A model generated the notes under the pieces. It saw nothing but the letters and a program-made list of their open reading frames with translations. It did not search any database and had not been told where the DNA came from. Positions 1 to 8,499 of a DNA stretch of 64,000 bases are shown one piece after another. The first letter of the stretch is position 1; each line of letters opens with the position of its first letter. The position numbers were made by a program, and so were the translations under genes. The DNA comes from Roseococcus suduntuyensis (GTDB lineage Bacteria > Pseudomonadota > Alphaproteobacteria > Acetobacterales > Acetobacteraceae): the NCBI RefSeq assembly GCF_014196305.1, contig NZ_JACIDJ010000001.1:792290-856289 (forward strand), given 5' to 3'.

Positions 1-152
1 GATCCGCGAAGGCGGAATCGCCGGAGCGGTGAATCGCTCTCGCGGCAAAGCCAGCGCGATCCGCGAAGGCGGAATCGCCGGAGCGGTGAATCGCTCTCGC
101 GGCAAAGCCAGCGCGATCCGCGAAGGCGGAATCGCCGGAGCGGTGAATCGCT
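1..152 (+). repeat. Tandem copies of the GAT-hairpin-TGAATC palindrome (family A, locus 1)
   Basis: A 57-bp unit starts at 1, 58 and 115; the third copy stops near 152 and the first may continue beyond the window. Each unit carries GAT, then CCGC-gaa-GGCG-gaat-CGCC-gga-GCGG, then TGA-ATC, followed by a 22-bp spacer. The element lies just past the 3' end of the minus-strand glycosyltransferase that stops at 166. The same architecture recurs at 9496, 15667, 25504, 52505 and 58649. The repeats are open in several frames, but those reading frames have no protein-like character. Confidence 0.85.
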
Positions 153-165
153 CGCTCAACTCAGT

Positions 166-888
166 TCAGGTCATCTCCCGCGCGCCCGGCACCCGCTTCC
201 GTCGGCGGATCAGCCACATGACACCCAGCATGTCGTCAATGCCGACCCAGAGCCGGTCGAAGAAGCCGTATTTCGACACGCCCGCCTGGCGTGGCCGGTC
301 GCGCACATCCACGAAGACCACGCCCAGCCCCTCGCGCTTCACCAGCGCGGGCAGGAAGCGGTGCAGCCCGTCGAATTGCGGCAAAGCGAGGAACACAGCA
401 CGCGGCAGCAGCGCGAAGCCGCAGCCGGCATCGCGCGTCGCATCGCCCAGCATGCGCTTGCGCACCCCGTTGGCGAGACGCGACTGCCAGCGCTTGAAGG
501 CAGTGTCCTTGCGGCCGAGGCGCTGCGCCATGACCAGCACCGGCGCGCCCGCCGCGTCATGCGCGGCCAGGAGCTGCGGCACATAGGCGGGGTCGTTCTG
601 CCCGTCGCCATCCATCAGCGTGATCAGCTCGCCGCGTGCCGCCCGGGCGCCGGCCCGCAGCGCCTCGGCCTTGCCGGCATTCACGTCCAGGTTCAGCAGG
701 CGCAGATGCGGGCGCGTGCCGGCCAAAGCGAGGATTTCCTCCACCGTGCCGTCGGTCGAGCCGTCATTCACATAGAGGATCTCGAACTCCACCACGCCCG
801 TCAGCGCGGCCTCGATCTCCGCCACCAGGGGGGCGATGTTCCCGGCCTCGTTGCGAACCGGGATCAGGACGGTCAAGCGCGGGTTCAT
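166..888 (-). CDS. Glycosyltransferase family 2, polyprenyl-phosphate sugar synthase type
   Basis: This 240-residue protein probably transfers a sugar from a nucleotide donor to polyprenyl phosphate at the cytoplasmic membrane, as DPM synthase and ArnC do. The GT-A fold is clear: a first strand TVLIPVRNE at 6-14, NDGSTDGT at 41-48, and a metal-binding region MDGDGQND at 92-99. A DAGCGF segment lies near 153-158. No C-terminal membrane pair is obvious, although the tail is basic and aromatic. The ATG at 886-888 overlaps the TGA of the upstream ArnT-like gene as ATGA, which fixes the start; an ATG 33 bases further upstream is less likely. Coupling to an ArnT-type transferase suggests that this enzyme makes the lipid-linked donor used by its neighbour. 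The sugar cannot be read from the sequence. Confidence 0.88.
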   Translation of the reverse strand: MNPRLTVLIPVRNEAGNIAPLVAEIEAALTGVVEFEILYVNDGSTDGTVEEILALAGTRPHLRLLNLDVNAGKAEALRAGARAARGELITLMDGDGQNDPAYVPQLLAAHDAAGAPVLVMAQRLGRKDTAFKRWQSRLANGVRKRMLGDATRDAGCGFALLPRAVFLALPQFDGLHRFLPALVKREGLGVVFVDVRDRPRQAGVSKYGFFDRLWVGIDDMLGVMWLIRRRKRVPGAREMT

Positions 889-2585
889 GGCGCGCGCCGC
901 CACAGCACCATCTGGCGCCAATGCCCGCCATTCATGTTGCGGCCCTCCACGACTGTCAGGCGTTCGGCCCGCAGGCCCAGGGCTTCCAGCCGCGCCAGGA
1001 AGGCCACCTCCTGCGAGGGCTGGCCGCGCCGGCCGGGGGCGGCGTCCACGAAGGCCACGCGGCAGCCCTCCAGCGCCAGGAAATCCGCGGCCTCACGCCC
1101 GCCCGTCAGCAGGGCGTCGGTGCGGGTGAGGAAGGGGAAGCTCGGCTCCCGGTAGCCCCCCGAGGCGATGGCGGGGTCGGGGCAATGGGCCTGGGCGCGG
1201 ATGGCCTCGGCCATGCGGGGGGAAAGCCAGAGGCTGTCCATCCGCGCCACCATCGGCCAGGTGCCGAGCCAGGTGAACAAGGCGGCCGCCACCACCACCG
1301 GCACTGTCGCCACGGCGGAGCGATGCGCCACCATCACCGCCAACGCGCCCAGCCCCACGCCCCCCAGCAGCGCCAGGACGGAGAGGGGCGGCAGCCAACC
1401 CTCATAGAACCAGAAGGCCCCGCCGCCGGCCAGAAGCAGCGCCAGCGGCAGCAGCCAGAGCCCCTGCAGTGTCAAGCGCGACCACCAGCCGCGGGCCAGC
1501 ACGCCGATCTCGGTCACGGCCAGCGCCACCAGCGCGGCCAGGGCCGGGTAGGTGGGCAGGACGTAGTGGGGAAGCTTGGTGGCCACGATCTCGAAGATCA
1601 GCCACATCGGAACCACTAGGCACAGCAGCACCACCACCTCGCGCCGCCGCCGCTCGGCCCAGATCCAGGGCAGCAGCGCCGCGAGCAGCGAGGCCGCCGG
1701 CCAGAAGGTGACCCAGACCAAGGCGAGGTAGAAGCCCGGTGGGCCGCCATGGCCCTGGTGGGCGTCGGCCACCTTGCCCAGCGCGTTCCAGCCCAGCGCG
1801 GTCTCGAAGAAGGCGCCCTCGGTGCGGATCGTGATGGCCACATACCAGGGCAGGGCGATGGCCAGCAGCAGCAGCACCCCCGGCCAGGGGCGCAGCGCGC
1901 CCAGCCAGCGCACCCCGCGCGCGGGCAGGCACAGCGCCACGGCGGCCACCGCCACCACCAGCAGCCCGATCGGCCCCTTGATCATGCTGCTGACGCCGAG
2001 CGCGCCCCAGAACAGCCAGGGCAGCCAGGTGGCGCGGAGCTTCACGGGGTCGAGGAAGGCGCGGAGCAGCACGCCCGTCGCCGCCATGACGGTGGCAAAC
2101 AGGACGGCATCGGTCTTGGCGATGCGCGCCTCCACCCCCAGCAGCAGCGTCACCCCCATCAGCGCGCCCGCCAGCAGCGCCGCCCGCCGCCCGATCAGCG
2201 GCAGGAAGGCCCACCAGGTCAGCACCGTGCCCGTCACGGCGCCGATGAGCGAGGGGATGCGATAGACCCCGATAGGTGCCGCATCGCCCTGGCCGCTGAG
2301 ATGCACCGCCGCCGCCTGCAGCCAGTAGATGCCGGCGGGCTGCTTGTGCCGCGGCTCGTCCTGGTTGCGGATGTCGATGTAGTCGCCGCTGGCCACCATC
2401 TGGCGTGTGGCGAGGGTGTAGCGGCCCTCGTCGCGGTCAGTGGGGGGCAGGGTGGCATAGCCGGGCAGGAAGGCACCCGCCGCCACCAGCCCCACCAGCA
2501 AGGCGGCGCGCAGAGGCGCGCGGCTGGCCCAGGCGATCAGCTTCAGTGCGGCCGCGAGGGTGGCCGCCACGATTCGTTCCAGCAT
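885..2585 (-). CDS. ArnT/PMT-like membrane glycosyltransferase
   Basis: This 566-residue multi-spanning protein belongs to the GT83/PMT superfamily, which moves a sugar from a lipid carrier onto lipid A, protein or another periplasmic acceptor. The N-terminus has a membrane helix (about 20-42), then the first-loop acidic motif DRDE at 50-53 and DEPRHKQP at 76-83, both hallmarks of ArnT. About ten further hydrophobic segments follow, and the C-terminal third is a soluble periplasmic domain. The frame stays open upstream to 3083, but that part runs over the 30-bp repeats and rpmJ, so the start is placed at the ATG of 2583-2585. The gene is translationally coupled to the GT2 gene downstream. The acceptor is unknown; aminoarabinose transfer to lipid A is only one possibility. 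Confidence 0.87.
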   Translation of the reverse strand: MLERIVAATLAAALKLIAWASRAPLRAALLVGLVAAGAFLPGYATLPPTDRDEGRYTLATRQMVASGDYIDIRNQDEPRHKQPAGIYWLQAAAVHLSGQGDAAPIGVYRIPSLIGAVTGTVLTWWAFLPLIGRRAALLAGALMGVTLLLGVEARIAKTDAVLFATVMAATGVLLRAFLDPVKLRATWLPWLFWGALGVSSMIKGPIGLLVVAVAAVALCLPARGVRWLGALRPWPGVLLLLAIALPWYVAITIRTEGAFFETALGWNALGKVADAHQGHGGPPGFYLALVWVTFWPAASLLAALLPWIWAERRRREVVVLLCLVVPMWLIFEIVATKLPHYVLPTYPALAALVALAVTEIGVLARGWWSRLTLQGLWLLPLALLLAGGGAFWFYEGWLPPLSVLALLGGVGLGALAVMVAHRSAVATVPVVVAAALFTWLGTWPMVARMDSLWLSPRMAEAIRAQAHCPDPAIASGGYREPSFPFLTRTDALLTGGREAADFLALEGCRVAFVDAAPGRRGQPSQEVAFLARLEALGLRAERLTVVEGRNMNGGHWRQMVLWRRAP

Positions 2586-2688
2586 CCGGTCATCAAGCGC
2601 GGCCCGAAGTAGGGAGGGCCCGCGGCATCCTTCCAAGGCGGGGGAGGGGCCGCATGGGAGCGCCAGACGGTCCGGGGGTGGTCCTAGC

Positions 2689-2778
2689 GCGGCGGCAGCC
2701 GCGCGGGAAGGGATGGTCGCGGCGGCAGCCGCGCGGGAAGGGATGGTCGCGGCGGCAGCCGCGCGGGAAGGGATGGTT
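2689..2778. repeat. Three tandem 30-bp repeats
   Basis: Three copies of a 30-bp unit lie at 2689-2718, 2719-2748 and 2749-2778. The unit contains GGCGGCAGCCGC followed by GCGGGAAGGGATGGT, and the copies are identical except at the last bases. They sit between the start of the ArnT-like gene and the rpmJ promoter region. The period of 30 keeps frames open on both strands, which explains apparent reading frames here. The element differs from the GAT-hairpin family. Confidence 0.85.
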
Positions 2779-2785
2779 GCGGGAG

Positions 2786-2815
2786 TTGACTCCAACCACC
2801 CCTCCCGCCTATCTG
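2786..2815 (+). promoter_or_regulatory. Candidate sigma-70 promoter of rpmJ
   Basis: TTGACT at 2786-2791 is followed after 18 bases by TATCTG at 2810-2815. This is a fair match to the -35/-10 consensus, 67 bases before the rpmJ start. The next best -10, CCTATC, is poorer. It is assigned by inspection only. Confidence 0.4.
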
Positions 2816-2881
2816 CCGCATCCCGGTGCGAGGGCTCCCTTCGCGCCGCCCTGTTTCCGTTTGCCGAGTGGGTCCCGTGCC

Positions 2882-3007
2882 ATGAAAATCCGCAACAGCC
2901 TGAAGTCCGCCAAGTTGCGGGACAAGAACTGCGTGGTCGTGCGCCGCCGCGGTCGCCTGTATGTCCTGAACAAGAAGAACCCGCGGATGAAGGCCCGCCA
3001 GGGCTGA
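2882..3007 (+). CDS. rpmJ: 50S ribosomal protein L36
   Basis: This 41-residue protein has the typical L36 sequence, with [11 protein letters not shown] at the N-terminus, RRRGRLYV in the middle and [12 protein letters not shown] at the end. It is a component of the large ribosomal subunit near the peptidyl transferase region. Only one cysteine (Cys17) is present, so the four-ligand zinc site of the C-plus form is missing; this is the C-minus form common in alphaproteobacteria. The gene stands alone with its own candidate promoter and a strong terminator, away from the ribosomal protein operons, as is usual for this form. Confidence 0.97.
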   Translation: MKIRNSLKSAKLRDKNCVVVRRRGRLYVLNKKNPRMKARQG

Positions 3008-3042
3008 ACTTGCACGGCCTCCGGGCCTTGCGATGACAAGAC

Positions 3043-3075
3043 AGCGCCGCTGGGGAAGCCCGGCGGCGCTTTCTT
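3043..3075 (+). terminator. Intrinsic terminator after rpmJ
   Basis: AGCGCCGC at 3043-3050 pairs with GCGGCGCT at 3063-3070 across a 12-base loop and is followed by TTCTT. It lies 35 bases past the rpmJ stop. Confidence 0.8.
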
Positions 3076-3141
3076 GTGTGCAACCATTATCTCTCGCGGT
3101 GGTTCTCCTGGCATCGGCATTCACCGAACAGGAGACCGAAC

Positions 3142-3891
3142 ATGCGAACTCTTTGGATCGCCGGCCTCGGGGCCGTTCTCATCAGCGGCGGCGTGGCCGC
3201 GCAGGGCATGACCTCGCCCCATGGCACCGGCGTGGACCGGCATGGCGCCGCCATGCCGCGCGCGACGGAAAGCCCCTTCCAGCGCCAGCCGGGCGATGCG
3301 CCCGACAACGCGCTGCGCGCCCAGGACCCCCGTCTGACGCAGGGCCGCCTGCCGACCGGGCAGAATACGAACCAGCCCGCGCCGCTTCCGCCGGGCCTGC
3401 AGGCTTCGCCCAACCAGCAGACGCCTGACCGCACGCTGGAAGCGCAGGATCCGCGGCTGCAGCAGCAGCGTGGCACCTCCCGCCAGAATGTGACGGGCGG
3501 TTCCGGCCCGGGTGGGCGCGCTGATGCCATGCCGCATCGCCAGGCGGCCGGCGGCACCGCCGGCGCGCATGGCCGCACCGATGCGCCCCGCAACCCTGCC
3601 GACCGCGCCTATATGGGCGGTGGCATGATCCTGGAAAACGGCCGTCCTGTGCCGCTTCCGGGTGATGCGCCGGGCATGGCGTCCGACTTCCGCGCCGATG
3701 GCGTGCCGCAGTCCACCGCACGGGGTGGCCGCATGGGCGCCACGGGCATGGGCGACATGGCGCCGGACGGGCATCGCTCGCCGCAGACCAATGTCGGCCA
3801 GACCGGCATGCGTGACCAAGGCATGGTGGGCACGCCGCAGGGCGCCTTCCCCGCCAACCCCGGCACCCCGGCCGGTCGCGTGCCCAACTGA
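3142..3891 (+). CDS. Secreted low-complexity protein of unknown function
   Basis: The product has 249 residues. It begins with a clear signal peptide (MRTLWIAGLGAVLISGGVAA, cleavage probably after AQ near 22), so it is exported. The rest is rich in Gly, Pro, Gln, Arg and Met, with no predicted fold and no cysteines. Two similar blocks, NALRAQDPRL near 57 and TLEAQDPRL near 98, show internal duplication. The start is set by AGGAG at 3130-3134, eight bases before the ATG; an upstream in-frame start lacks both a signal peptide and a ribosome site. No family is recognised. A cell-surface or periplasmic role is the only thing the sequence supports. Confidence 0.75.
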   Translation: MRTLWIAGLGAVLISGGVAAQGMTSPHGTGVDRHGAAMPRATESPFQRQPGDAPDNALRAQDPRLTQGRLPTGQNTNQPAPLPPGLQASPNQQTPDRTLEAQDPRLQQQRGTSRQNVTGGSGPGGRADAMPHRQAAGGTAGAHGRTDAPRNPADRAYMGGGMILENGRPVPLPGDAPGMASDFRADGVPQSTARGGRMGATGMGDMAPDGHRSPQTNVGQTGMRDQGMVGTPQGAFPANPGTPAGRVPN

Positions 3892-3938
3892 TCCATGCCC
3901 TGGCCTGGCTTGAGGTCGGGGACATGATCGAGACGATT

Positions 3939-3970
3939 GGCCGCGTGCCCCGATCGGGCGCGCGGCCTTT
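3939..3970 (+). terminator. Intrinsic terminator before glcD
   Basis: GGCCGCGTGCCC at 3939-3950 pairs with GGGCGCGCGGCC at 3956-3967, with one G-U pair and a five-base loop, and is followed by TTT. It closes the transcript of the secreted protein gene. Confidence 0.7.
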
Positions 3971-4079
3971 CGCCGTTTGGACCCGTTGGGCGGCCCTGAA
4001 CCCCTGATCGCGCAGTTGCGCCTTGCGGCGGGCGGGGTGCGACGACATGTTGCGGCTGGACGTTTCGCGGACAGCCAGC

Positions 4080-5519
4080 ATGATCAGCCTGCCAGAGCCC
4101 AAGCCCGAAATCCTCGCCCGTCGCGCCTCCATCCTGGCGGACCTCGCGCGGCTGTTGCCGGCGGATGCCGTGATCGGCGAGGAGATCCGTCTGCGCCCCT
4201 ACGAGACGGACGGGCTCTCCGCATACCGCCAGATGCCGCTCGCCGTCGTGCTGCCGCGCACCACGCAGGAGGTGGCGGAGGTGCTGCGCTACTGCCACGC
4301 CAACGAAATCCGCGTTGTGCCGCGCGGCGCGGGAACCAGCCTTTCGGGCGGCGCGCTGCCGCTGGCCGATGCGGTGGTCATCGGCCTCATGCGCATGAAC
4401 CGCATCCGCGAGATCAATTTCGAGGACCGCTACGCCGTGGTCGAGGCGGGCGTCACCAACATCGGCATCACCAAGGCCGTGGAGGGCGAGGGCTTCTTCT
4501 ACGCACCAGACCCTTCCAGCCAGCTTGCCTGCATGATCGGCGGCAATGTGATGATGAACAGCGGCGGGGCGCATTGCCTGAAATACGGCGTGACGGCGAA
4601 CAATCTGCTGGGCGTCACCTTCGTCACCATCGAGGGCGAGGTGGTGGAGATCGGCGGCACGCACCTGGACGCCGCGGGCTATGACTGGCTCGGCCTCATC
4701 ACCGGCAGCGAGGGGCAGCTGGGCCTCGTCACCGAGGTGACGGTCCGCATCCTGCGCGGGCCGGAGGGCGCGCGTGCCATGCTGGCCGCCTTCGACAGCG
4801 TGGAGGTGGCGGGCCAGGCGGTGGACGCCATCATCGGCGCGGGCGTCATTCCGGTGGCGCTGGAGTTCATGGACAAGCCCTGCATCCATGCCTGCGAGGC
4901 CTTCGCCCATGCCGGCTATCCGCTGGATGCCGAGGCCATGCTGATCATCGAGGTGGAGGGCAGCCAGGCCGAGCAGGACATGCTGCTGGGCCGCATCCGC
5001 GACATCTGCGCGCAGTTCAAGCCCATCTCCATGAAATTGGCCGAGAGCGCGGAACAGTCGCTCGCCATCTGGAAGGGCCGCAAGGGCGCCTTCGGGGCGG
5101 TGGGACGCATCAGCCCGGACTACCTCTGCATGGACGGCACCATCCCGACGGGCGAGCTGCCCTTCGTGCTGAAGCGCATCGGCGAGATGAGCACCCAATA
5201 TGGCCTGGGCGTGGCCAACGTGTTCCACGCGGGCGACGGCAACCTGCACCCGCTCATCATGTTCGACGCGAACGACCCGGAAAGTTTCCGCAAGGCCGAG
5301 GCCTTCGGCGCCGACATCCTGAAGCTCTGCGTCGAGGTGGGCGGCTGCCTGACCGGCGAGCATGGCGTGGGTGTGGAGAAGCGCGACCTGATGACCGTGC
5401 AATTCACCGCGCGCGAATTGGACCTGCAGCGCGACATCAAGTCGGCCTTCGACCCCGGCTGGCTGCTGAACACGGCCAAGGTCTTCCCGCTGGAAGGCAA
5501 TGCGAGGATCACGGCTTGA
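4080..5519 (+). CDS. glcD: Glycolate oxidase FAD subunit GlcD
   Basis: This 479-residue flavoprotein oxidises glycolate (or a related 2-hydroxy acid) to glyoxylate as the catalytic subunit of GlcDEF. The PCMH-type FAD domain shows PRGAGTSLSG at 81-90 and the GSEGQLGLVTE segment near 211. The C-terminal FAD-oxidase domain has HAGDGNLHP and the final GEHGVGVEK. The start is uncertain: ATG at 4080 gives the usual family N-terminus, while ATG 4047 and TTG 4023 lie upstream. The stop overlaps the start of glcE. D-lactate or another hydroxy acid cannot be excluded as substrate from sequence alone. Confidence 0.93.
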   Translation: MISLPEPKPEILARRASILADLARLLPADAVIGEEIRLRPYETDGLSAYRQMPLAVVLPRTTQEVAEVLRYCHANEIRVVPRGAGTSLSGGALPLADAVVIGLMRMNRIREINFEDRYAVVEAGVTNIGITKAVEGEGFFYAPDPSSQLACMIGGNVMMNSGGAHCLKYGVTANNLLGVTFVTIEGEVVEIGGTHLDAAGYDWLGLITGSEGQLGLVTEVTVRILRGPEGARAMLAAFDSVEVAGQAVDAIIGAGVIPVALEFMDKPCIHACEAFAHAGYPLDAEAMLIIEVEGSQAEQDMLLGRIRDICAQFKPISMKLAESAEQSLAIWKGRKGAFGAVGRISPDYLCMDGTIPTGELPFVLKRIGEMSTQYGLGVANVFHAGDGNLHPLIMFDANDPESFRKAEAFGADILKLCVEVGGCLTGEHGVGVEKRDLMTVQFTARELDLQRDIKSAFDPGWLLNTAKVFPLEGNARITA

Positions 5520-6685
5520 TCGCGCCGCCTGACGAAGCGGGCGTGGCCGAGGCCGTCCGCGCCGCCCATGCGGCACGGGAGCCGCTTGCCATCGAGGGGC
5601 GTGGCACCAAGCGCGCCATGCTGCGGCCGGTGCAGGCCGCCCGCACCCTGTCCACGCGCGGGCTGACGGGCATCACGCTGTATCGCCCGACCGAGATGGT
5701 CATTTCCGCCCGCGCCGGCACGCCCATCCCCGAGATCGAGGCGGCGCTGGCCGAGCACAACCAGCAGCTCATCGCCGAACCGCCCGACACGCGCGCGCTG
5801 TTCGGCACCGAGGAGCCGGCCACGCTGGGCGGCGTGGTGGGCGCCAATCTCAGCGGGCCGCGCCGCATCACCTGGGGTGCCATGCGCGACCATGTGCTCG
5901 GCATCCGCGCCGTGAATGGCACGGGCGAGGTGTTCCGGTCCGGCGGGCGGGTGCTGAAGAACGTGACGGGCCTTGACCTCTGCAAGCTGCTGACCGGCGC
6001 GCATGGCACGCTGGGCGTGCTGACCGAGATCACGCTGAAGGTGCTGCCGCGCGCCGAATCCTCCGGCAGCCTGGTGCTGCGCGTGGCGGACATCGCTTCC
6101 GGCGTGCGCGCATTGAGCGCGGCGCTGGGCACGCCCTATGGCGTCAGCGGCGCGGCCCTGCTGCCAGATGGCCATGGGGCGATGCAGGGCTGCCTCGCCA
6201 TCGCGCGCATCGAGGATTTCGCGGAAAGCGTCACCTACCGGCTGGACCGGCTGCGCGCCGAACTCGCCGCGCAGGGCGAGGCCGCGTTGCTGGGCCGCGA
6301 GGCGTCCGAGGCGCTGTGGCGCGACATCCGTGACGCCGCGCCGCTGAACCCCGCGCCGGAGGAGGCGGTGTGGCGCCTCTACCTGGCACCCTCCCGCGCG
6401 CCCGCCGCCTGCGCCGCGCTGCGCCAGGCCTTCGACGCCCGCCTGCTGCTCGATTGGGGCGGTGGCCTGATCTGGGTGGCGGGCCCGGCGACCGAGGCGG
6501 CGCATGGCGCCGTCATGCAGGCCGCCGCCGGCGGCAGCTTCACCCTGTTCCGCGGCCCCGACGCGCTGCGCGCCGCCGTTCCCGTCCTTCCCGCCGAGCC
6601 CCTGCCCCTGGCCGCCATCGGCGCACGGGTGAAGTCGGTGCTCGACCCCGCCGGCATTCTCAACCCCGGGCGCCTGCGCGCCTGA
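5516..6685 (+). CDS. glcE: Glycolate oxidase subunit GlcE
   Basis: This 389-residue protein is the second FAD-binding subunit of glycolate oxidase. It has a PCMH domain with GGVVGANLSGPRR near 104 and the long GGRVLKNVTGLDLCKLL stretch near 143, which is typical of GlcE. The substrate domain is shorter than that of GlcD. Translation most likely begins at TTG 5516-5518, which overlaps the glcD stop TGA and keeps the conserved N-terminal helix; no ATG occurs in a suitable place. A GTG at 5543 is the alternative. The gene is coupled to glcD and followed by a small membrane protein and glcF. Confidence 0.92.
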   Translation: MIAPPDEAGVAEAVRAAHAAREPLAIEGRGTKRAMLRPVQAARTLSTRGLTGITLYRPTEMVISARAGTPIPEIEAALAEHNQQLIAEPPDTRALFGTEEPATLGGVVGANLSGPRRITWGAMRDHVLGIRAVNGTGEVFRSGGRVLKNVTGLDLCKLLTGAHGTLGVLTEITLKVLPRAESSGSLVLRVADIASGVRALSAALGTPYGVSGAALLPDGHGAMQGCLAIARIEDFAESVTYRLDRLRAELAAQGEAALLGREASEALWRDIRDAAPLNPAPEEAVWRLYLAPSRAPAACAALRQAFDARLLLDWGGGLIWVAGPATEAAHGAVMQAAAGGSFTLFRGPDALRAAVPVLPAEPLPLAAIGARVKSVLDPAGILNPGRLRA

Positions 6686-6703
6686 GCCCTAGGAGAGACG
6701 AGC

Positions 6704-7126
6704 ATGGGTTCCCTGGCTGATGGCCTGGCGCTGCTGGCGCTGGTGCTGGTGAGCGCGATCTACATCGCCGCCTTCTTCGACGAGGTGGACCCGGACTGGG
6801 CCACGCGCTCGCTGAAGGAGCGGGTGCTGGCCATGCCGGTGCTGACCGGCGTGCTCATTGCCGTCTGGCTCATCGGGCTGCTGGGCGGCGCGTCCTGGCC
6901 CGGGCAGCTCGCCACCTGGGTGGCGGGCTGGAGCTTCACGGCCGTGCTGATGATCGCCGCCCTGCTGGGCGCGGCCGTGGCGGTGGTGGGCCTTGCCCTG
7001 CTGCTGCGGCTGCGCTTCTCCGGTCCCGCACTGGCGCTGCCGCGCCAGGTGGCGGCCGCGCAGCTGGGACTGGCGTTGATGCTGGTGGGCCTGGGCATGG
7101 CGCAGGCGGGAATCGGGAGCCACTGA
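6704..7126 (+). CDS. Small membrane protein inside the glcDEF operon
   Basis: The product has 140 residues with four likely membrane helices, at about 5-24, 45-63, 69-95 and 115-134. Helices 1 and 2 are separated by an acidic cytoplasmic or periplasmic stretch containing FFDEVDPDW. A good ribosome site, AGGAG, lies 13 bases upstream of the ATG. The gene sits 18 bases after glcE and 3 bases before glcF, so it is cotranscribed and probably made together with the oxidase. No named family is recognised. It could anchor the oxidase to the membrane or pass electrons to quinone, but no haem or quinone motif can be seen. This is inference from position. Confidence 0.75.
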   Translation: MGSLADGLALLALVLVSAIYIAAFFDEVDPDWATRSLKERVLAMPVLTGVLIAVWLIGLLGGASWPGQLATWVAGWSFTAVLMIAALLGAAVAVVGLALLLRLRFSGPALALPRQVAAAQLGLALMLVGLGMAQAGIGSH

Positions 7127-7129
7127 ACC

Positions 7130-8425
7130 TTGCAGACCAGCTTCACCGCCGAGCAGCTCCGCGACCCCGACACCGCGGAGAGCAACAAGATTCTCCGCAG
7201 CTGCGTGCATTGCGGCATGTGCACCGCCACATGCCCGACCTTCCTGCTGCTGGGCGATGAGCTGGACAGCCCGAGGGGGCGCATCTACCTCATCAAGGAC
7301 ATGCTGGAGAACAACCGGCCGGCCACGGAGCTGGAGGCGCGGCATGTGGACCGCTGCCTCTCCTGCCTGTCCTGCATGACGACCTGCCCCTCGGGCGTGC
7401 ACTACATGCACCTGGTGGACCATGCGCGCCGCCACATCGAGGAGACCTACACCAGGCCCTTCCCCGAACGCATGCTGCGCCGCGTGCTGGGCGCGGTGCT
7501 GCCGCGTCCGGGCCTGTTCCGCGCGGCGCTGACGGCGGCGCGGCTCGCGCGGCCGCTGGCGGGGCTGGTGCCGGGCCAGTCGCTGACGGCGCAACGGCTG
7601 CGCGCCATGCTGAAGCTGGCGCCGGCCAGCCTGCCGCCGAAAAGCGCCGCGCAGGAGGCACAGGTGCATCGCGCCGAAGGCCCGCGCCGCGGCCGCGTGG
7701 GCCTGCTGACCGGCTGCGCCCAGAAGGTGCTGAACCCCACCATCAACGAGGCCACCATCCGCCTGCTCACGCGCATGGGCCTCGACGTCGTCATCACGCC
7801 GGGCCAGGGCTGCTGCGGCGCGCTGACGCACCACATGGGCCAGCACGACCCCGCCATGGCCGCCGCCCGCGCCAACATCGCCGCCTGGGGCGCTGAGATG
7901 GATGGCGAGGGGCTGGACGCCATCGTGGTGAACACCTCGGGCTGCGGCACCACCCTCAAGGACTACGGCTTCATGTTCCGCACGGAGCCCGAGGCCGATG
8001 CCGCCGCGCGCGTCTCGGCGCTGGCCATGGACGTGACCGAGGTGCTGGCGAAGTTCGACTATGCCCCCACCCGCGAGGCGCCGGGCTTGACGGTGGCCTA
8101 CCACTCCGCCTGCTCGCTCCAGCACGGGCAGAAGATCACGGCGCTGCCCAAGCAGTTGCTCGCCCGCGCCGGCTTCACGGTGAAGGAGCCGGCCGAGGGC
8201 CATATCTGCTGCGGCAGCGCGGGCACCTACAACCTGATGCAGCCGGCCATCGCGGCGCAGCTGCGCGCGCGCAAGCTGGAGAACATCCAGCGCACCCGCG
8301 CCGACCTCGTCGCGGCCGGCAATATCGGCTGCATGACGCAGCTGGGGGGCGATGCGCTGCCCGTGGTCCATACCGTCGAGCTGCTGGACTGGATGGCCGG
8401 AGGGCCGAAGCCCGCCTCTCTCTGA
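7130..8425 (+). CDS. glcF: Glycolate oxidase iron-sulfur subunit GlcF
   Basis: This 431-residue protein carries electrons from the flavin subunits to the respiratory chain. Two 4Fe-4S motifs are complete: Cys25, 28, 31, 35 and Cys76, 79, 82, 86. Two cysteine-rich CCG domains follow, with GCCGALTHHMG near 225 and ICCGSAGTYN near 362. The start is a TTG at 7130, three bases past the upstream membrane protein gene, and it gives the usual N-terminus; no ATG precedes the first cluster. All residues needed for both clusters are present. Confidence 0.95.
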   Translation: MQTSFTAEQLRDPDTAESNKILRSCVHCGMCTATCPTFLLLGDELDSPRGRIYLIKDMLENNRPATELEARHVDRCLSCLSCMTTCPSGVHYMHLVDHARRHIEETYTRPFPERMLRRVLGAVLPRPGLFRAALTAARLARPLAGLVPGQSLTAQRLRAMLKLAPASLPPKSAAQEAQVHRAEGPRRGRVGLLTGCAQKVLNPTINEATIRLLTRMGLDVVITPGQGCCGALTHHMGQHDPAMAAARANIAAWGAEMDGEGLDAIVVNTSGCGTTLKDYGFMFRTEPEADAAARVSALAMDVTEVLAKFDYAPTREAPGLTVAYHSACSLQHGQKITALPKQLLARAGFTVKEPAEGHICCGSAGTYNLMQPAIAAQLRARKLENIQRTRADLVAAGNIGCMTQLGGDALPVVHTVELLDWMAGGPKPASL

Positions 8426-8469
8426 GTGCTCCGCCGGGGCATGGACGACCGCCGCGCGCCGCGTCAATC

Positions 8470-8491
8470 TCCCGTGAAATCCATCACGGGA
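8470..8491 (+). promoter_or_regulatory. Perfect hairpin just before the Bug gene
   Basis: TCCCGTGA at 8470-8477 and TCACGGGA at 8484-8491 form an 8-bp perfect inverted repeat with a 6-base loop. The right arm runs into the ribosome site GGGAGA of the gene starting at 8500. It may act as an operator or as an RNA hairpin limiting translation; sequence alone cannot decide. Confidence 0.55.
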
Positions 8492-8499
8492 GAGAAACC

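Noticed and set aside
1-152. Possible CRISPR array at 1-152 or 15667-15831
   Set aside because: The repeats are contiguous, with no unique spacers, and no cas genes are present. The units are palindromic elements with shared flanks.
885-3083. ArnT-like gene starting at 3083
   Set aside because: The frame stays open upstream only because it crosses high-GC repeats and the antisense of rpmJ. Similarity to the family begins at the ATG of 2583-2585.
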